In this document: positions 43,988-56,108 of the stretch, piece by piece
Numbering within the stretch: position 1 is the first letter of the stretch
Layout: the number at the start of each line of letters is the position of its first letter
Source: Mycoemilia scoparia
Taxonomy: Eukaryota; Kickxellomycota; Kickxellomycetes; Kickxellales; Kickxellaceae
Direction: 5' to 3'
Length of the DNA: 64,000 bases
Assembly (NCBI GenBank): GCA_027575805.1
Contig: JANBPU010000003.1
Coordinates: 1-64,000, forward strand
Notes under the pieces: model-generated
What the model was told of the DNA's origin: nothing
The model's database searches: none
Seen by the model: only the letters and a program-made list of their open reading frames with translations
Made by a program: the position numbers and the translations under genes

Positions 43988-43993
43988 AATAAA
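43988..43993 (+). terminator. Polyadenylation signal of ITC1
   Basis: AATAAA about 180 nt after the ITC1 stop, near the end of the convergent gap to the CAS1-like gene. Confidence 0.4.
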
Positions 43994-44046
43994 ATAAATA
44001 CAAAAATATGAGAGGATTTGTGCTAAACTTCATACAGCCAAAGTGT

Positions 44047-46914
44047 CTAACCGTAAAATCTATTGAGGATGGATATTGTGACTATAATGACAACCCATCT
44101 TATTGTTAATGGAGATAAGATGCCATTATTGGAGTCTGTTAGTTGCTTGTACTTGCTAAGCCTTGGAGACGGCGACGACGACGACGACGACGGCGATGAC
44201 GATGGTGGTAGTGGTGGTGAGCTGGGAATGCTAATGACTGTCTTGTCAAAAGAGTTGGTACTGCTATTATTGTCATGGTCCCTACCCTTTGGCGAAACTT
44301 CCTGGTTAGGGGATGCCATGAGTTCCATTTCGATATCCTGGCCGATCTCTTCATAGACATCGCTTTTTTCTGTGGTATTGCATTTCCTATTGTTGTCGTT
44401 TGCTATAGCATCATCATTTTGATAAAATGACTTGGTGAGTGGAGACTGTGATGTTTCCCGACTATTATCTTGGGATATTGGGATCAGGTTGGGGTCATGA
44501 GCTGGCGTATGGTGCCTGGGTCTATTTGATGCTGACAATGATTCTTGTGATTTGAAAGGAGCACAGAACCATTCTGTTATAACACCAGTGGCCTGATTAA
44601 GCAATGAACACAGCACAACAAATACGAAACTTGTGACGGCAAAGTTTATATACCATAGTCGTGGATGCACATAGACAAGGAGTCCTTTGGTGTCAGCAGC
44701 AAGCCATAGATGGAATTGGGCAATAAAAGTCTCGAGCGAGCAGCGGCCAATGTAGGCAAAAAAGAAGCTATATCCTGAACGTAGGGTTTTTGTGCAATTG
44801 CGGGCCACAACAAACGCCAGAATTGGGATAAATGAGATATACGGGTGGATGTGGTTGTAGGAATATTTGGATTTCCTTGTGGCTTCAAACCATCCAAACC
44901 AGACAAGGGCAATAAAAGAAAGTGGGATAGCGAGTCTCTTGGCGATTCCGAATCCGGGGCTTTGGATGAACCGGCTTTCTGAAATTTTGATGGTTCCCAA
45001 GGCGAACAGCATGCCAACAAATACAATATAAATGTCCAGCCCAAACCTGAAACGCCATTCCGAGGAGGACCAGTTGGTCTTGAATACCGCGTTGGTAGCG
45101 CTGAACAGTATTTCCCAGAAGCTGATAAGCTCGTTTAATACTGTACATATAACTGCAGCTGCCACGATTTTTGTGACCAAGAATCCGGTTTGTTTGTTTC
45201 GGTGCTTATAGACCCGCATAGTCAGCCAGATTATCAGGAACCACACGCTGATCAATGGTGCGAAATAGTAGTCCATGTAGCTGGTGTTCATAACGTACGA
45301 TAGTGCAAGGGCTAGCAGGTTGATCCTTATGAGAATATTTGTCATTCGCAATCCACTGTAATCTGCCTTTTTATAGAAGAACGTAAAATGGCCATAGCCT
45401 GTCATGAATAGGTACATGGCTACAAATACTCTGACTGGGTTGTATATGGCCATAACCTTTGATGCGTTCATGTAGTGGTAAATCAGGATGATGATTTGCA
45501 TCCAGCCTCGCCACTCTTCGGTTTGGTCACGGTTAAGAAACAGTGAGGAACTTGGCGATGATGGAATTCGAGCCATGGTGGTCAGTCCACCAAGGATGAT
45601 GGTTGCCACAAAAAGAACAGTGAATGTCGTGGAGTCGAAATTCTTTTGCATCTTATCGAACAGCGTGGTGCGGTCGTTGAAATACATGACTCCAAGGATT
45701 CCAAGGAACACCAGCAGCGCGTTGAGGTGCTTCTTTGCTGGGCAGAACTTCCTGCAGGTTGCAGTGATGGTCTTTTGGAGCAGGTCTGGAAGACATTTAA
45801 TGAAAATATAGTCAATATCTTCGCCATCATCACCATCGCTGTCTGTGTGATCGTTAAAATCCGTTTTGCCACCCCTTCTAAACACTTTCATGACATATGG
45901 AACGCCGATGAGTACATACAACAATCCAGTCAGGACCAAAAATACCTGAACTATATTTGCGGGTTGTGGATATCTGAAGCAACAGGTATTATAATATGGC
46001 GGGGACTTTAGAATCTTTTGGTTACAGTTATGGTTGTGAATGATGTTGAAGACTTGGGACTCAATCTGATCAGTGTAATGAAGACCATCAGTTGTTTGGT
46101 TCACCGTGCTCGCCTCCATGTTGAACCAAGCAAATGGAATATCAATCGCCGGCGCAAAGTTCCCAATATGTTTGTTCAGCCAATCTATTTCTTCAGGCAA
46201 AATGTTTTCTTTATGGTGAGGCGCGAGCTTTTCAGGAACAACCGGGTGAATGGGCGAAAGATAGACTTGCTTTGCAATTCTGGGTGGATTGTTGTGTAGT
46301 TTGTCATGCATTATCGTCTGCGCCACCGCATCTATCGTATCTCTCCATTTTGGAATCCCTCCGGATTGATCTTTATAAGCCAGATGCCACACCCCCGTTC
46401 CCAAAACCAAAAGGTCTGGAGTTTTGTACACTGTGTTGCCTCCAAGTGTCATTGGCAGCACTCCCGATAATACTACCTGTGTCCTTTCGCTGTTTAGATA
46501 CTGGTCCCATATAAAATATGCACCCAGTGTTCCGTCGGAGTGGTAAGCTGGTATATCCGTATGTGCTTTACCAAGAGATGTGAATCCGGGCGATATGGAT
46601 GCTGCAAAGGTATAAAACTTTGCTCTAGTGTTGGAGTCTCCAATAAATAGCGAGAATGTATTGCTGTAGCATTCTGTTATATCCTTGGGCTTGTACTGTT
46701 TTAGTGTGCACCCTTCGGCTTCCCAGGTATAATTTTGGTTAGGTAGCCAGCTGCCACGAGTCAGGGTGTCCAAGCAATGGTCTCTCAGCTGTGGCATCAT
46801 CAGGTGTTGGAGCAAAGAAAGAGCGAATATGACCGAAAGCAGTCCCACGACCACCACATTAACTGGAAGATCTTGAAAGAGCATCTTCAGCCTACCTTTA
46901 AAATACGAATGCAT
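44047..46914 (-). CDS. CAS1/CASD1-type multi-pass O-acetyltransferase
   Basis: Unspliced, 955 aa. An N-terminal membrane anchor (about residues 15-38) is followed by a lumenal SGNH/PC-esterase-like domain: LFIGDSNTRAKF near 88-100 carries the nucleophile Ser, and DGLHYTD near 275 carries the Asp/His pair. From about residue 325 on there are roughly a dozen hydrophobic segments forming the Cas1p acyltransferase domain. The last 150 residues are a Ser/Pro-rich cytosolic tail with one final hydrophobic stretch. The family includes fungal CAS1 (capsular polysaccharide O-acetylation) and animal CASD1 (sialic acid 9-O-acetylation), acting in the Golgi. The acceptor here is unknown; a cell-wall or secreted glycan is the best guess. 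The domain order and both catalytic motifs look intact. Confidence 0.87.
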   Translation of the reverse strand: MHSYFKGRLKMLFQDLPVNVVVVGLLSVIFALSLLQHLMMPQLRDHCLDTLTRGSWLPNQNYTWEAEGCTLKQYKPKDITECYSNTFSLFIGDSNTRAKFYTFAASISPGFTSLGKAHTDIPAYHSDGTLGAYFIWDQYLNSERTQVVLSGVLPMTLGGNTVYKTPDLLVLGTGVWHLAYKDQSGGIPKWRDTIDAVAQTIMHDKLHNNPPRIAKQVYLSPIHPVVPEKLAPHHKENILPEEIDWLNKHIGNFAPAIDIPFAWFNMEASTVNQTTDGLHYTDQIESQVFNIIHNHNCNQKILKSPPYYNTCCFRYPQPANIVQVFLVLTGLLYVLIGVPYVMKVFRRGGKTDFNDHTDSDGDDGEDIDYIFIKCLPDLLQKTITATCRKFCPAKKHLNALLVFLGILGVMYFNDRTTLFDKMQKNFDSTTFTVLFVATIILGGLTTMARIPSSPSSSLFLNRDQTEEWRGWMQIIILIYHYMNASKVMAIYNPVRVFVAMYLFMTGYGHFTFFYKKADYSGLRMTNILIRINLLALALSYVMNTSYMDYYFAPLISVWFLIIWLTMRVYKHRNKQTGFLVTKIVAAAVICTVLNELISFWEILFSATNAVFKTNWSSSEWRFRFGLDIYIVFVGMLFALGTIKISESRFIQSPGFGIAKRLAIPLSFIALVWFGWFEATRKSKYSYNHIHPYISFIPILAFVVARNCTKTLRSGYSFFFAYIGRCSLETFIAQFHLWLAADTKGLLVYVHPRLWYINFAVTSFVFVVLCSLLNQATGVITEWFCAPFKSQESLSASNRPRHHTPAHDPNLIPISQDNSRETSQSPLTKSFYQNDDAIANDNNRKCNTTEKSDVYEEIGQDIEMELMASPNQEVSPKGRDHDNNSSTNSFDKTVISIPSSPPLPPSSSPSSSSSSPSPRLSKYKQLTDSNNGILSPLTIRWVVIIVTISILNRFYG

Positions 46915-48034
46915 TGCGTCCTTATTTCTGTTAGTAGTTGTTTGATAAAACTATATGTACTCCTATTCGTGAAACAAAGTGGGGACTATTAAAGCCAGAA
47001 GAAAAATACGTAGTTGTGTTAGCAATTGACCCTGGATGATAAATTCTTTGAAATGTCACCACTGCTGCTACTCTTGGAGTTACTATCTTTGTGCTAAACC
47101 CTATTTACCTCTCTGTGTTCAATTCTCTAATAAGAGACAGGTATTGCCACCAAGAATGTGAAAGTTTAGATCCACCACTATTATTGCCCAAATTTGATGA
47201 TGACTGAAGACCAGGCTCTATGAAATTCGACTAAAAACGTTGCCAAATCCACTTTATTTTATATCCTTGAAATCTTGATGGCTGTACGCAGTAGTTTTAG
47301 TATTTGACTTTTTTTCCAAAATAACATATATATATATATATATGTATATGTATATATAACTAAAAGTGTGATGTGCTAAAAGGCAAAAACTAATGCCCAG
47401 CTATTCCAGACCAAACGACATATAGGTAGTCCAAGTTGACGAGAGATGTGTCTATTGTAAGTCAAAAAGACGTTGCTTTTCATATAAATTTCTACATGCA
47501 AAAGTGATGACTTGGTTACCGTATACCTTTGGCCATGTGGTAAAGAAAATACTGGGATGTTTATTTCAAACCATCCCAACTCCATATTAGCGGAAGATAT
47601 ACAGTCTCAGCATTAAATTAAAAGGTGTTATCAGGTCCATGGTATTGTTATTCCCAAATGTTTCAAACTAATACAAGTCACACACACACACATACAAACT
47701 TATCAGATGAAAAATGCAAGGAAATCAACTACAATTTGCTGTTGTGAAGAGATCCTTTGATCCCGAAATGTTTCATATAAAAGTATTTTCAGAATTAATA
47801 ATCTGCATGCTGTTTAAAACAAGAGGAGGTAATGAGAATTGGTCTTATTATGTATATGAAATTATGAGATGGTAAAGTACAAAAACTTCGTGTATACCCG
47901 TGCAAAAAAATAGAGTGTTTGGGATTCTAGCACACTTTAAAGTCAAATTTTAGAGGCCGATCTGTATATGGAGATATTGATGACTATCCTTGCTGCTCCG
48001 GTAATGCGCCAAGATGAGTATTTGGACGAATTGG
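46915..48034. other. Intergenic region between OST4 3' end and CAS1-like 5' end
   Basis: AT-rich with an (AT)n tract at 47325-47358. No supported gene; the frame at 47376-47585 (-) has no family signal. Confidence 0.55.
47325..47358. repeat. (AT)n-rich simple repeat
   Basis: A 34-nt AT/GTATAT tract. Confidence 0.8.
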
Positions 48035-48142
48035 CTATTTTTGGATTTTGTTGACATTAATGTATGTAAATGCGGCAATCAGAAAAAAAGCCAGCGAGCC
48101 CAAAATGTTGACCAAGTACTGTAGCTCAACGTCGGAAATCAT
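48035..48142 (-). CDS. OST4: Oligosaccharyltransferase subunit Ost4 (35 aa)
   Basis: A 35-residue mini-protein from the ATG at 48140-48142. It starts MISDVELQYLVN, continues as one hydrophobic helix (ILGSLAFFLIAAFTYINV) and ends NKIQK. That is the complete Ost4 design: M-I-[ST]-D-V start, a single ER membrane helix, and a short polar tail, 35-37 residues in other eukaryotes. Ost4 bridges Stt3 and Ost3/6 in the N-glycosylation complex. The frame is open upstream to 48262, but that part is unlike any Ost4 and I read it as 5' UTR. The gene is easily missed by length filters. It lies in tandem between PXMP4 and the CAS1-like gene. Confidence 0.88.
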   Translation of the reverse strand: MISDVELQYLVNILGSLAFFLIAAFTYINVNKIQK

Positions 48143-48468
48143 GATGTGTGGTTGAATAGGTAATTTTTGTGAAATATACGAAGAGTAAGGCGAGTAGTAA
48201 AGAAACCCTCTCAACACTGATATTTCAAAGCACACAACAGGAATCGTTGGATAAAAATGCAATTAGTTTATGGGTTTGTATGGATTCCAACCCCACCCCA
48301 TTAAAATCAATTACAAACAGATTTCAAACAAGTGAAAGCAATTAAGGGCGCTTTTAAGAGAGAGAGAGAGTGTGTGTATTCTATCTATCACAGTTACAAA
48401 CCACAAATAAAATGCAAAACTAAAAACAAGTCTAGAAAATAATAAACAAATAAATTAAGAGTGACAAG
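48143..48468. other. Short intergenic region PXMP4 3'/OST4 5'
   Basis: AT-rich with a GAGAGAGAGTGTGTGT tract near 48361-48376. It should contain the OST4 promoter; nothing else seen. Confidence 0.5.
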
Positions 48469-49337
48469 CTACTTATTATGCCACAAAAGAGTCCTGAGTG
48501 AACTCCAGCGGTTAGAATCTTGGTATAGGTACTGCATTGATGCCTGTAGTGAGGATTGGAGAACTGACCGATCCTTCTTGAACATTACCATGACCAGGCC
48601 CCAACATAAAGCAGCAAATATGGCAAATGCGTTGGATGGTGTCTTGATGTCGTATTGCTTTACTACCAGCCGAGCAAGTCCTGTTGCGACTCTTGAAAAC
48701 AAATAAAGAATAATCTATATATACACATAATCAGATTCAAAAACGATATAAGTTGTTACTGTGAAAAGTATATCATATGTGTATTCAAAAGATTGGACAC
48801 AGTATGCCCATCCATCCATCCATCCATTCTTTCTTTCCTTAAAAAATGAATGGGGGAGGGGTTTCTTTAAGAATAATTACCTGGTTATTGACATTATTGT
48901 TTTCGCCAAATACTATGTAACCACCAACAAAGCCAGCAATAAAGGTTTGCCAGTCTTGCTGCTTGCCTCCAGTCAACATATACTTTTGAGCCAAAACCAT
49001 CGATTTGTATATTGTTACAAAGAAGGCAAGATTACGTGCGTGTGTTTTTGTTGCAACAAAAATTGCCTTTAGTTTGTCTTTCAAACTAGAATAAGAAGAA
49101 GAAGAGGGAAAAATAGAGATCGGAGTTAATACAAAAAAGATATGATACAATTCATACCATTTGTTAATATTAAAGGTGATGTTGTTACCTTCCAGATCGG
49201 AACAAAAATGTCATAACCAACGCATGAGGAAATCTAATCTTTGTTCCGTATACGATGCCATTGCGGAACCCCTTGACTATCGAAAAGAGTTCGTGGTATG
49301 CGGGATCAAGAATGATATCGTTTACTTGGTCTTCCAT
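48469..49337 (-). CDS. PXMP4: Peroxisomal membrane protein 4 (PMP24, Tim17 family), 3 exons
   Basis: Spliced model, 199 aa. Minus-strand exons: 49189-49337, 48881-49085, 48469-48714; the phases close. The blocks VKGFRNGIVYGTKIRFPHAL, MTFLFRSGSLKDKL, YKSMVLAQKYM, IAGFVGGYIVFGENNNVN and a C-terminal SSLQASMQYLYQDSN are those of PXMP4. It belongs to the Tim17/Tim22/Tim23/Pmp24 superfamily, with about four membrane helices in the peroxisomal membrane. The physiological role is poorly known even where it has been studied. It is absent from budding yeast, so its presence speaks for a filamentous or early-diverging fungus. The length fits the family. Confidence 0.93.
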
Positions 49338-49907
49338 TTTAATATCTCAGTTGTCTTTGCTTGTTATCTGATGGAATGAAATGGATATACGTGCTTATAT
49401 GTATGGATATTTGTATGTAGCAATGCTATTTTGTGTGGCTTCGAAACTTTTCAAAGTAGGTCCGAATCAACACTTTATCTATTTTCTGTGAGTGTGGAGT
49501 TAATGATGTATATCTTTTCCCCACTTGTGCTTGGACAAAAAACTTGGTGTGTTGTATGAAAAATAGGCGACAAATGGTTCTAGGTTAAAGGGGGTTAAGG
49601 AGCAAAATACCAAATAATACAAAAATGTAACCCTGGCAATATTGCTAAAGGTGTGTGAAATTTGGAAAAGTAAATGTGAGCAAGGTATATGCTTATGCCA
49701 AAGTATGTATGATCCTCAACAACACAGACCAGAGAAAGAACGAGAAGTATATATATATGTGTGTTTAAAGAATAAAGGATGAAAGAGCAAATAAAAAAGG
49801 TGGGAGGGAGGAGAGGTGGAGTTTAAAAGGACGTATAATATAGTAGACAATTAATTGAGCGGGTCAATGGAAAGAAGCATTTGAAAGTAACATGAAAATG
49901 CAGGGGA

Positions 49908-50123
49908 TTAACTGCTAGTGGTGATGCTTAGGCCCCTCTCGTGAGCATACAGAGCGGCCAGCCGCTTGTGTGAGTGGGCGTGAAATAGCAGAGTACAGTT
50001 GGTTATCAAGGCAGAAGACAGCCCACACAGCCAGTTAAAATCGCTTTCTACATTTTGGCTGGGAAGATGTGGCCATACACGTGCCTGGCTCTGTTTAAGT
50101 GCTTTGGCTTGCTCAATTTTCAT
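49908..50123 (-). CDS. Hypothetical small protein
   Basis: 71 codons from a true ATG. Its base composition is about half GC, inside a strongly AT-rich stretch, and its codon use is varied. It has Trp at two places and a mildly hydrophobic middle (WLCGLSSALITNCTLLF). I do not recognise a family. It could be a small protein, an exon, or chance. Confidence 0.28.
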   Translation of the reverse strand: MKIEQAKALKQSQARVWPHLPSQNVESDFNWLCGLSSALITNCTLLFHAHSHKRLAALYAHERGLSITTSS

Positions 50124-50432
50124 GTGCTCAAAGAGTGTTGTGTATGGCCATTGTCCCTGGACTCTCTACTCCCTTAAAACTTTAGCCTTGGCTTATAAGG
50201 CGCATATACATGTAGAAAAGGTGACCTTTAACTTGAAAAATGCATTACTATTTACCCTCCCTTTTTTGTAATATTACAAGGTATGGTTTTACGAACTCTT
50301 TAGCCATTTCTTTATTTTGTCATGCCTATATTATATATGCCCAAAAATCAATATGTCTGAATAAAGAGCTTGGTGGGGCTTTATAGAGTCACATGCAAAA
50401 GCAGCAATAACAGAGTCTTTGGTGCTCTTTCA

Positions 50433-50559
50433 ATATGGGTAGTTATTTTTGAAGGGCTAAGAGCAGATTATAAATGATAATATTGGCTTACTCAGTATGC
50501 AAGTTGAAATTGGCCTACTAGTAAAAAATAGTAGCCCTTCAAGAATAGCTACCCATATG
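50433..50559. mobile_element. MITE-like element, copy E
   Basis: 127 bp with the best-preserved ends: ATATGGGTAGTTATTTTTG plus AAGGGCTA at the left and TAGCCCTTCAAGAATAGC plus TACCCATATG at the right. TATGGGTA...TACCCATA suggests a TA target duplication. The interior differs from copies A-D except for an ACTAGTAAA block. Confidence 0.75.
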
Positions 50560-50697
50560 GGTTCTCTACACACCTCCAGCTCTCTTGTTCAGCTAAAACA
50601 CAAGTTTTCAATATCCCAAGTGGTTGGCACTGTATTGGAAAGACAGTCCCCATGCATATTTAATTACAACAGGGTAACAGGGTGAAAGGTATTTGGA

Positions 50698-50791
50698 TAT
50701 ATGGATCATAATTTTTGAAGGTGAATATTTATAGGGGCAAACACAGCCAAATGAGTGACTCTATAGCCCTTCAAAAATAATAACTCATATG
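50698..50791 (-). mobile_element. MITE-like element, copy F (inverted)
   Basis: 94 bp. The left end TATATGGATCATAATTTTTG plus AAGG pairs with the right end CCCTTCAAAAATAATAACTC plus ATATG. The interior TATAGGGGCAA and CAGCCAAATGAGTGACTC match copy C. It is 138 bp from copy E. Confidence 0.7.
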
Positions 50792-51138
50792 TGTTTGTGC
50801 TGTGAAAGGACCAAAAGATCTGCAGAGCCAAGGTCGCAATACACTTTTGTTTGTTGCTAGTGCTCTGTTTTTACATACCAACAACTCTTTAGAATGTTTG
50901 CCACTTGCTTTTAAAACCCCGATACCTGGGAAAACAAATGACTGTTTTAGTTTCCAGCGGGCTTTTTTGAAAATACATAATGCTACTATTAATATTCGGA
51001 ATTATTTAATACTAGTTTATTTGGTTTAAACAAAATAATGCTTGGAACCCTTTTATTCTAGGCATTCAAGTACAACTGCCCCTATCTCACACACGCTGGT
51101 GTGTGCCTAGTCCCTTGTCATATCAAACCATCACAATG

Positions 51139-52215
<1,077 letters not shown>

Positions 52216-53363
52216 TGTGATTTAGAAAGGAAAAGTGTGTATGTATTAGGTTTGTAGTTGCAGAGAGAAGTTGAACACGAATGATAAACCGGAAGTGCGC
52301 AAATTCAAAAGTTAAAGGGTTGAGTAGAGAAGCAAAAAATCAAGCCAATGGCTAACACAAGTTCCAGGCTTTATAGAGGCCAACAAAAACAGCCTTGGTT
52401 GTCGCTGCATCGCTTCTCATGCACATCCATCCATCCACACGCACGCACACACAGCTTTCAATTTCGCTTTTTAGATTTCCCACTCAGTTCGCTCCCACAC
52501 ACCACACCCCACCACACAAACCACGCCAGTGCTTTGATAGAGATTCAGGTTTAGCTTTCCTCGCCATCCATCCAAGCGGGGGCTCAGCCAATCCGCAGTA
52601 ATGGGCACTCTCGTTTATTTGCCAACCAATTTATAACCACAACTGCTCTCTCGATGACAGACCGAAATCGCTTTCATCTCCTTCCCTTGCTTTGCTAGAC
52701 GCCTCTTGCATTCCTTTACCTCTACTTTGATGCCTTTGCATGCTTTGGCCTCCGCGCTTGGGCTATTCCCAAAGGTAGAAACAGCTGGAGAATACGCACT
52801 GTTAGCTCATTTCGGCCATGTAATACCCGGTTTGCGATCACGGCCAAAATGTGTTGGCTTTCAAGAAGATCCCATGATGTAAATAGCTTCCTTGCTTTGT
52901 TTCAATCGCTATGGGTTGGCCAGACCTTCTACCGGGCTTTTATATGGATGTCCTGCTTTGCATAAACTATAGCGATAAAGCCATCCCGGTTATAGGGCCT
53001 GACGGACTCTTTCTATTCGGTGCTTTGATGACTGCTCTGGGCCCATGGTAGCTTAATCTGTATAGGATGAGCCTCAAATAGTCAGCCAGCATACAAAAGC
53101 ACACCCTTTGCAAGGCTACATGTGAGCTGATCGGGCATTCTACAATTGCGCTTCCGATTCCTCTTGTTGCTGATGCACACTTATAAAATACTGCTTTAGG
53201 GGAGGTACTGATGTACGAGAACTCAATTAATTTAGATACTATGGTACACACAAGTTGATTCATGGTAACTTGTATTCCTCTTCCCAATAATTGCCCGTGT
53301 CTATTTCATAAGACATTGTTCAAAAGTATATTAAGGGTTGTACCATTGTTTAAACCTTTAGAT

Positions 53364-53472
53364 CTATATAAAAGATAGAATTGGGCCCTCAGATTTTGGA
53401 CAAATCCCAAGACTTTTGCTATGCGGCTTCTGGGACCCATTTCTGTCTGTAGCCTTGTGAACTGTGATTATA
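53364..53472 (+). repeat. Dispersed repeat family 2, copy 3
   Basis: Blocks GGGCCCTCAGATTTTGG, TTCTGGGACCCATTT and TAGCCTTGTGAACT match copies 1 and 2 in order and spacing. Confidence 0.5.
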
Positions 53473-53744
53473 TCACGATTCGTCTAGACAATGCAGTAGT
53501 AGCGATGAGCGAATTAACCCACTTAATCAGTTTATATTTGGTCAAATTTCACTACTGATCAGCCACAGGATGACTGTGGGTGGGTCCAGCAAAATACACT
53601 AAGGATTTGAGTAATAATTTCTAAAGTATGCAAAAGTTCTGACGTATGTTGAGAGCTTTTTCAGGGATGGTGTGAATCTGACCTTTCTCTTGAATGTGTA
53701 TGTATATGTATTATTCTTGTGATTTGAAGATTACTGACTATTGC

Positions 53745-53845
53745 TTATTCTATCTTCCATTTGCCTGTGTATGTACTTTTACTATATTTTTTATAATAAT
53801 TTTTGGGGGCATTTTATACCTAATAGCCTATGAAACAAAATCATT
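53745..53845 (+). repeat. Dispersed repeat family 3, copy 2
   Basis: Matches 150-258: TGTGTATGTACTTTTACTAT, a T-rich run, TTTTTGGGGGCATTTTATA and CCTATGAAACAAAATCAT in the same order. Confidence 0.5.
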
Positions 53846-54092
53846 TACCACCAGTTTGTAGAAAAATTGAGATTTCTTGATCCAGTTACCATTGGTAAAC
53901 CCATAAGAACAGCGACAATGCTGACTATTGCTTCAAAAAATATCGCCAAACTATTGTCCTAACCAGAATGAACTTCTTCACAAGTACAATATTTTTTGTT
54001 ATAGCCGTTTTTGTTTAACAAGTTGCCTCATTCCCACAGAGTCACATTCATAACCACACATTTACTAAGAGGCTTTGGATACAAACATTAGC

Positions 54093-55766
54093 ATGGGAGA
54101 GGGATCTGAGACTCAGTTTATCCAGCGCCTAATTGAGTCTGAAAAGGCTCACACGCCACTTAGTGTCATCACAGACACCGTGAAACAATCAGGGTTGCCG
54201 CTAGTAGAGCATATGCTGGATGAGCTGCTAGCAAGGTAAATAGACATGAAAATGTTCGAATGTTTCGTATATCACGCTGTCTCATTGGCACGTATATTGG
54301 TGTACCAAAGTCTCTGTTAATAATCAATATTTTGCAATTCTCATCATTCAGATCATACAGCATAGTTCTGGTTTGCACAAAGACACTTCCAGAAAAATCA
54401 TTCAAAAATATCATTGCTGGTCCTAAGCAATCGAGTATTGTTGTGGTAGACAGAAGTGTCAGTTTTGGACCCACCATAGAAACAGAGAAGATTACAGCAT
54501 CAGGAGACAATAGTACAAAAGGGCAACTAAAGAACTCTAGGATAGATTTTTCAGAGATTGAATCTCAGATTGCCAAATCCATCAGCCAAAAAGGTAAGCT
54601 TTGTAGCCTGAGCATTCTAAAATGATATGATCCGGCCAGAACAAAAAACATCTGATTTTAAAAAGCGAATTTTAGGAAAGAAATACGCTATAGCATTTGA
54701 TAACATCGACAGGATGCTTCAGCAATCTACTCACGACACCCTCGTGCTGTTGAGAAACTTGAAGCAGAAAATCAATAAAGGTAGCTAGTGTTGTAAATAT
54801 CCAATTTGCTGAAAACAAATCCATCATATTGAACTTTCCTCACCAACCAATTGCATGTAACCTAACCTCCGTGCGTAGATCAAGACAGGCTAATAGCTTT
54901 GTACAGCATCCCAGTGTCTATGTCCTTGCAACACCATATCCAGAATGGTCGTCCCAAGAGAGGAACCCCGCTGGTACTGAATTCGTTGACAGAGCTTGCC
55001 AATACAACCATCAATGTACTCCCAAGTGCCGAGGCCAAAAAATGGTCGCCATTGACTATTGTTGACGAAGAGGCTGAGCGAAAAAAGGGCTGGATTGATG
55101 TGGCTTCCAACAGCTTGGATTCTGGTATTGTGATATTGGAACACAAAAAAGTGTCTGGCAAAGTTGTTCATGAATCATGTTTTTACAAGTATGGTGTGCA
55201 TCCCACCAAAAATACAGGCCCTGAAGCTATAGTTGGTGGTGACATAAAGACTGCAAAATGGCACTTTACACCTGTGTCAGACGTACTGGAGCTAACTGGT
55301 GTTGATCCAGAGGATGCCTCCACAAAGGACGAAGGGAGTGCTGGCCAGAATGTGAGTATCTGGTGGTATTCCACCTTGTTTACAGTACATAAGACCATCT
55401 AAAAGTTAATCTATTTGACTCACCCACAATGTGTATTTGCATTGATAGCAAAATGACCCGACGCTGAATCTGTCATTTAACCTAAAGCTGACAGATGAGC
55501 AGAGGGTGGCTAAAGAAAGTGTAGAGCTCCCATATTTGAAGACAGACGAAGGTAAGTCGGTTATGCATGGCTTGTTAAATATGAGTCCAAAATGGGCAGC
55601 TGAGCTATGAGTGAAGCTATGCACGCTAAATAATATGCTGAAATGCTTTGCTGATGTTGATGTAGCGCAACTAGGAAGCAACAGAGTCCCTGGCCAAATC
55701 ATCTATCAGCCTGATGAAGGTGATGACTGGGATGAGGATGACCCAGACGACGACCTTGAAATTTAA
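54093..55766 (+). CDS. ELP5: Elongator complex subunit Elp5, 6 exons
   Basis: Spliced model, 388 aa: exons 54093-54235, 54352-54593, 54676-54780, 54879-55351, 55449-55551, 55666-55766, phases closing. A RecA-like fold without Walker motifs is expected; visible pieces are YSIVLVCTKTLPEKSF, IAFDNIDRML and RLIALYSIPVS. The C-terminal signature is clear: DPTLNLSFNLKLTDEQRVAK, then VELPYLK, then IIYQPDEGDDWDEDDPDDDL. Elp5 with Elp4 and Elp6 forms the hexameric ring of Elongator, which adds the carboxymethyl group to wobble uridines of tRNA. The acidic end is typical. Confidence 0.92.
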
Positions 55767-56108
55767 AAGAGCCATTCTTTACCAATAAATAACATCTCCA
55801 ACAAATGCTAAGCCAACTTTTCCGTGTTTAACTTAAAATAGAATATTTGGAGTGCATTTAGGTTGTTTCTATGCACACCCATGCTAAGCCATTAAATCGG
55901 GATTTATAATTTCCCATAAGATTTGGCAAATGTGGGTGGCAACTTCCCACCAAAGGACAGTTAAAGAGTACATAAAAAGGATTGGCAAGCTTTCATAACT
56001 GTATCAACATATCCAATTTGTTCTAGAACAAGTATTACTTTTAGACGCATAGTATTCATAGCAGCATTAATAATAGTAGTAGAGAAAATAGCATTAAGGT
56101 CATTAGGC
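55767..56108. other. Tandem intergenic region ELP5/BIT61
   Basis: AT-rich, 342 bp. An AATAAA at 55784-55789 is a likely ELP5 polyadenylation signal. The remainder should be the BIT61 promoter. Confidence 0.5.

Larger units (their letters stand above)
49338..51138. other. 1.8-kb intergenic region with two MITE copies
   Basis: AT-rich. It holds MITE copies E and F and one GC-richer frame (49908-50123), listed separately. No other gene seen. Confidence 0.5.
52216..54092. other. 1.9-kb divergent intergenic region UBC4/ELP5
   Basis: It holds the UBC4 promoter side (CATCCATCCATCC and CACACAC tracts near 52424-52453), repeat family 2 copy 3 and repeat family 3 copy 2. The frames at 52348-52601 (+) and 52967-53287 (-) have no family signal. 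Confidence 0.5.

Noticed and set aside
52967..53287. 106-codon minus-strand frame
   Set aside because: No family signal, no exon partners, lies in a region with repeats.
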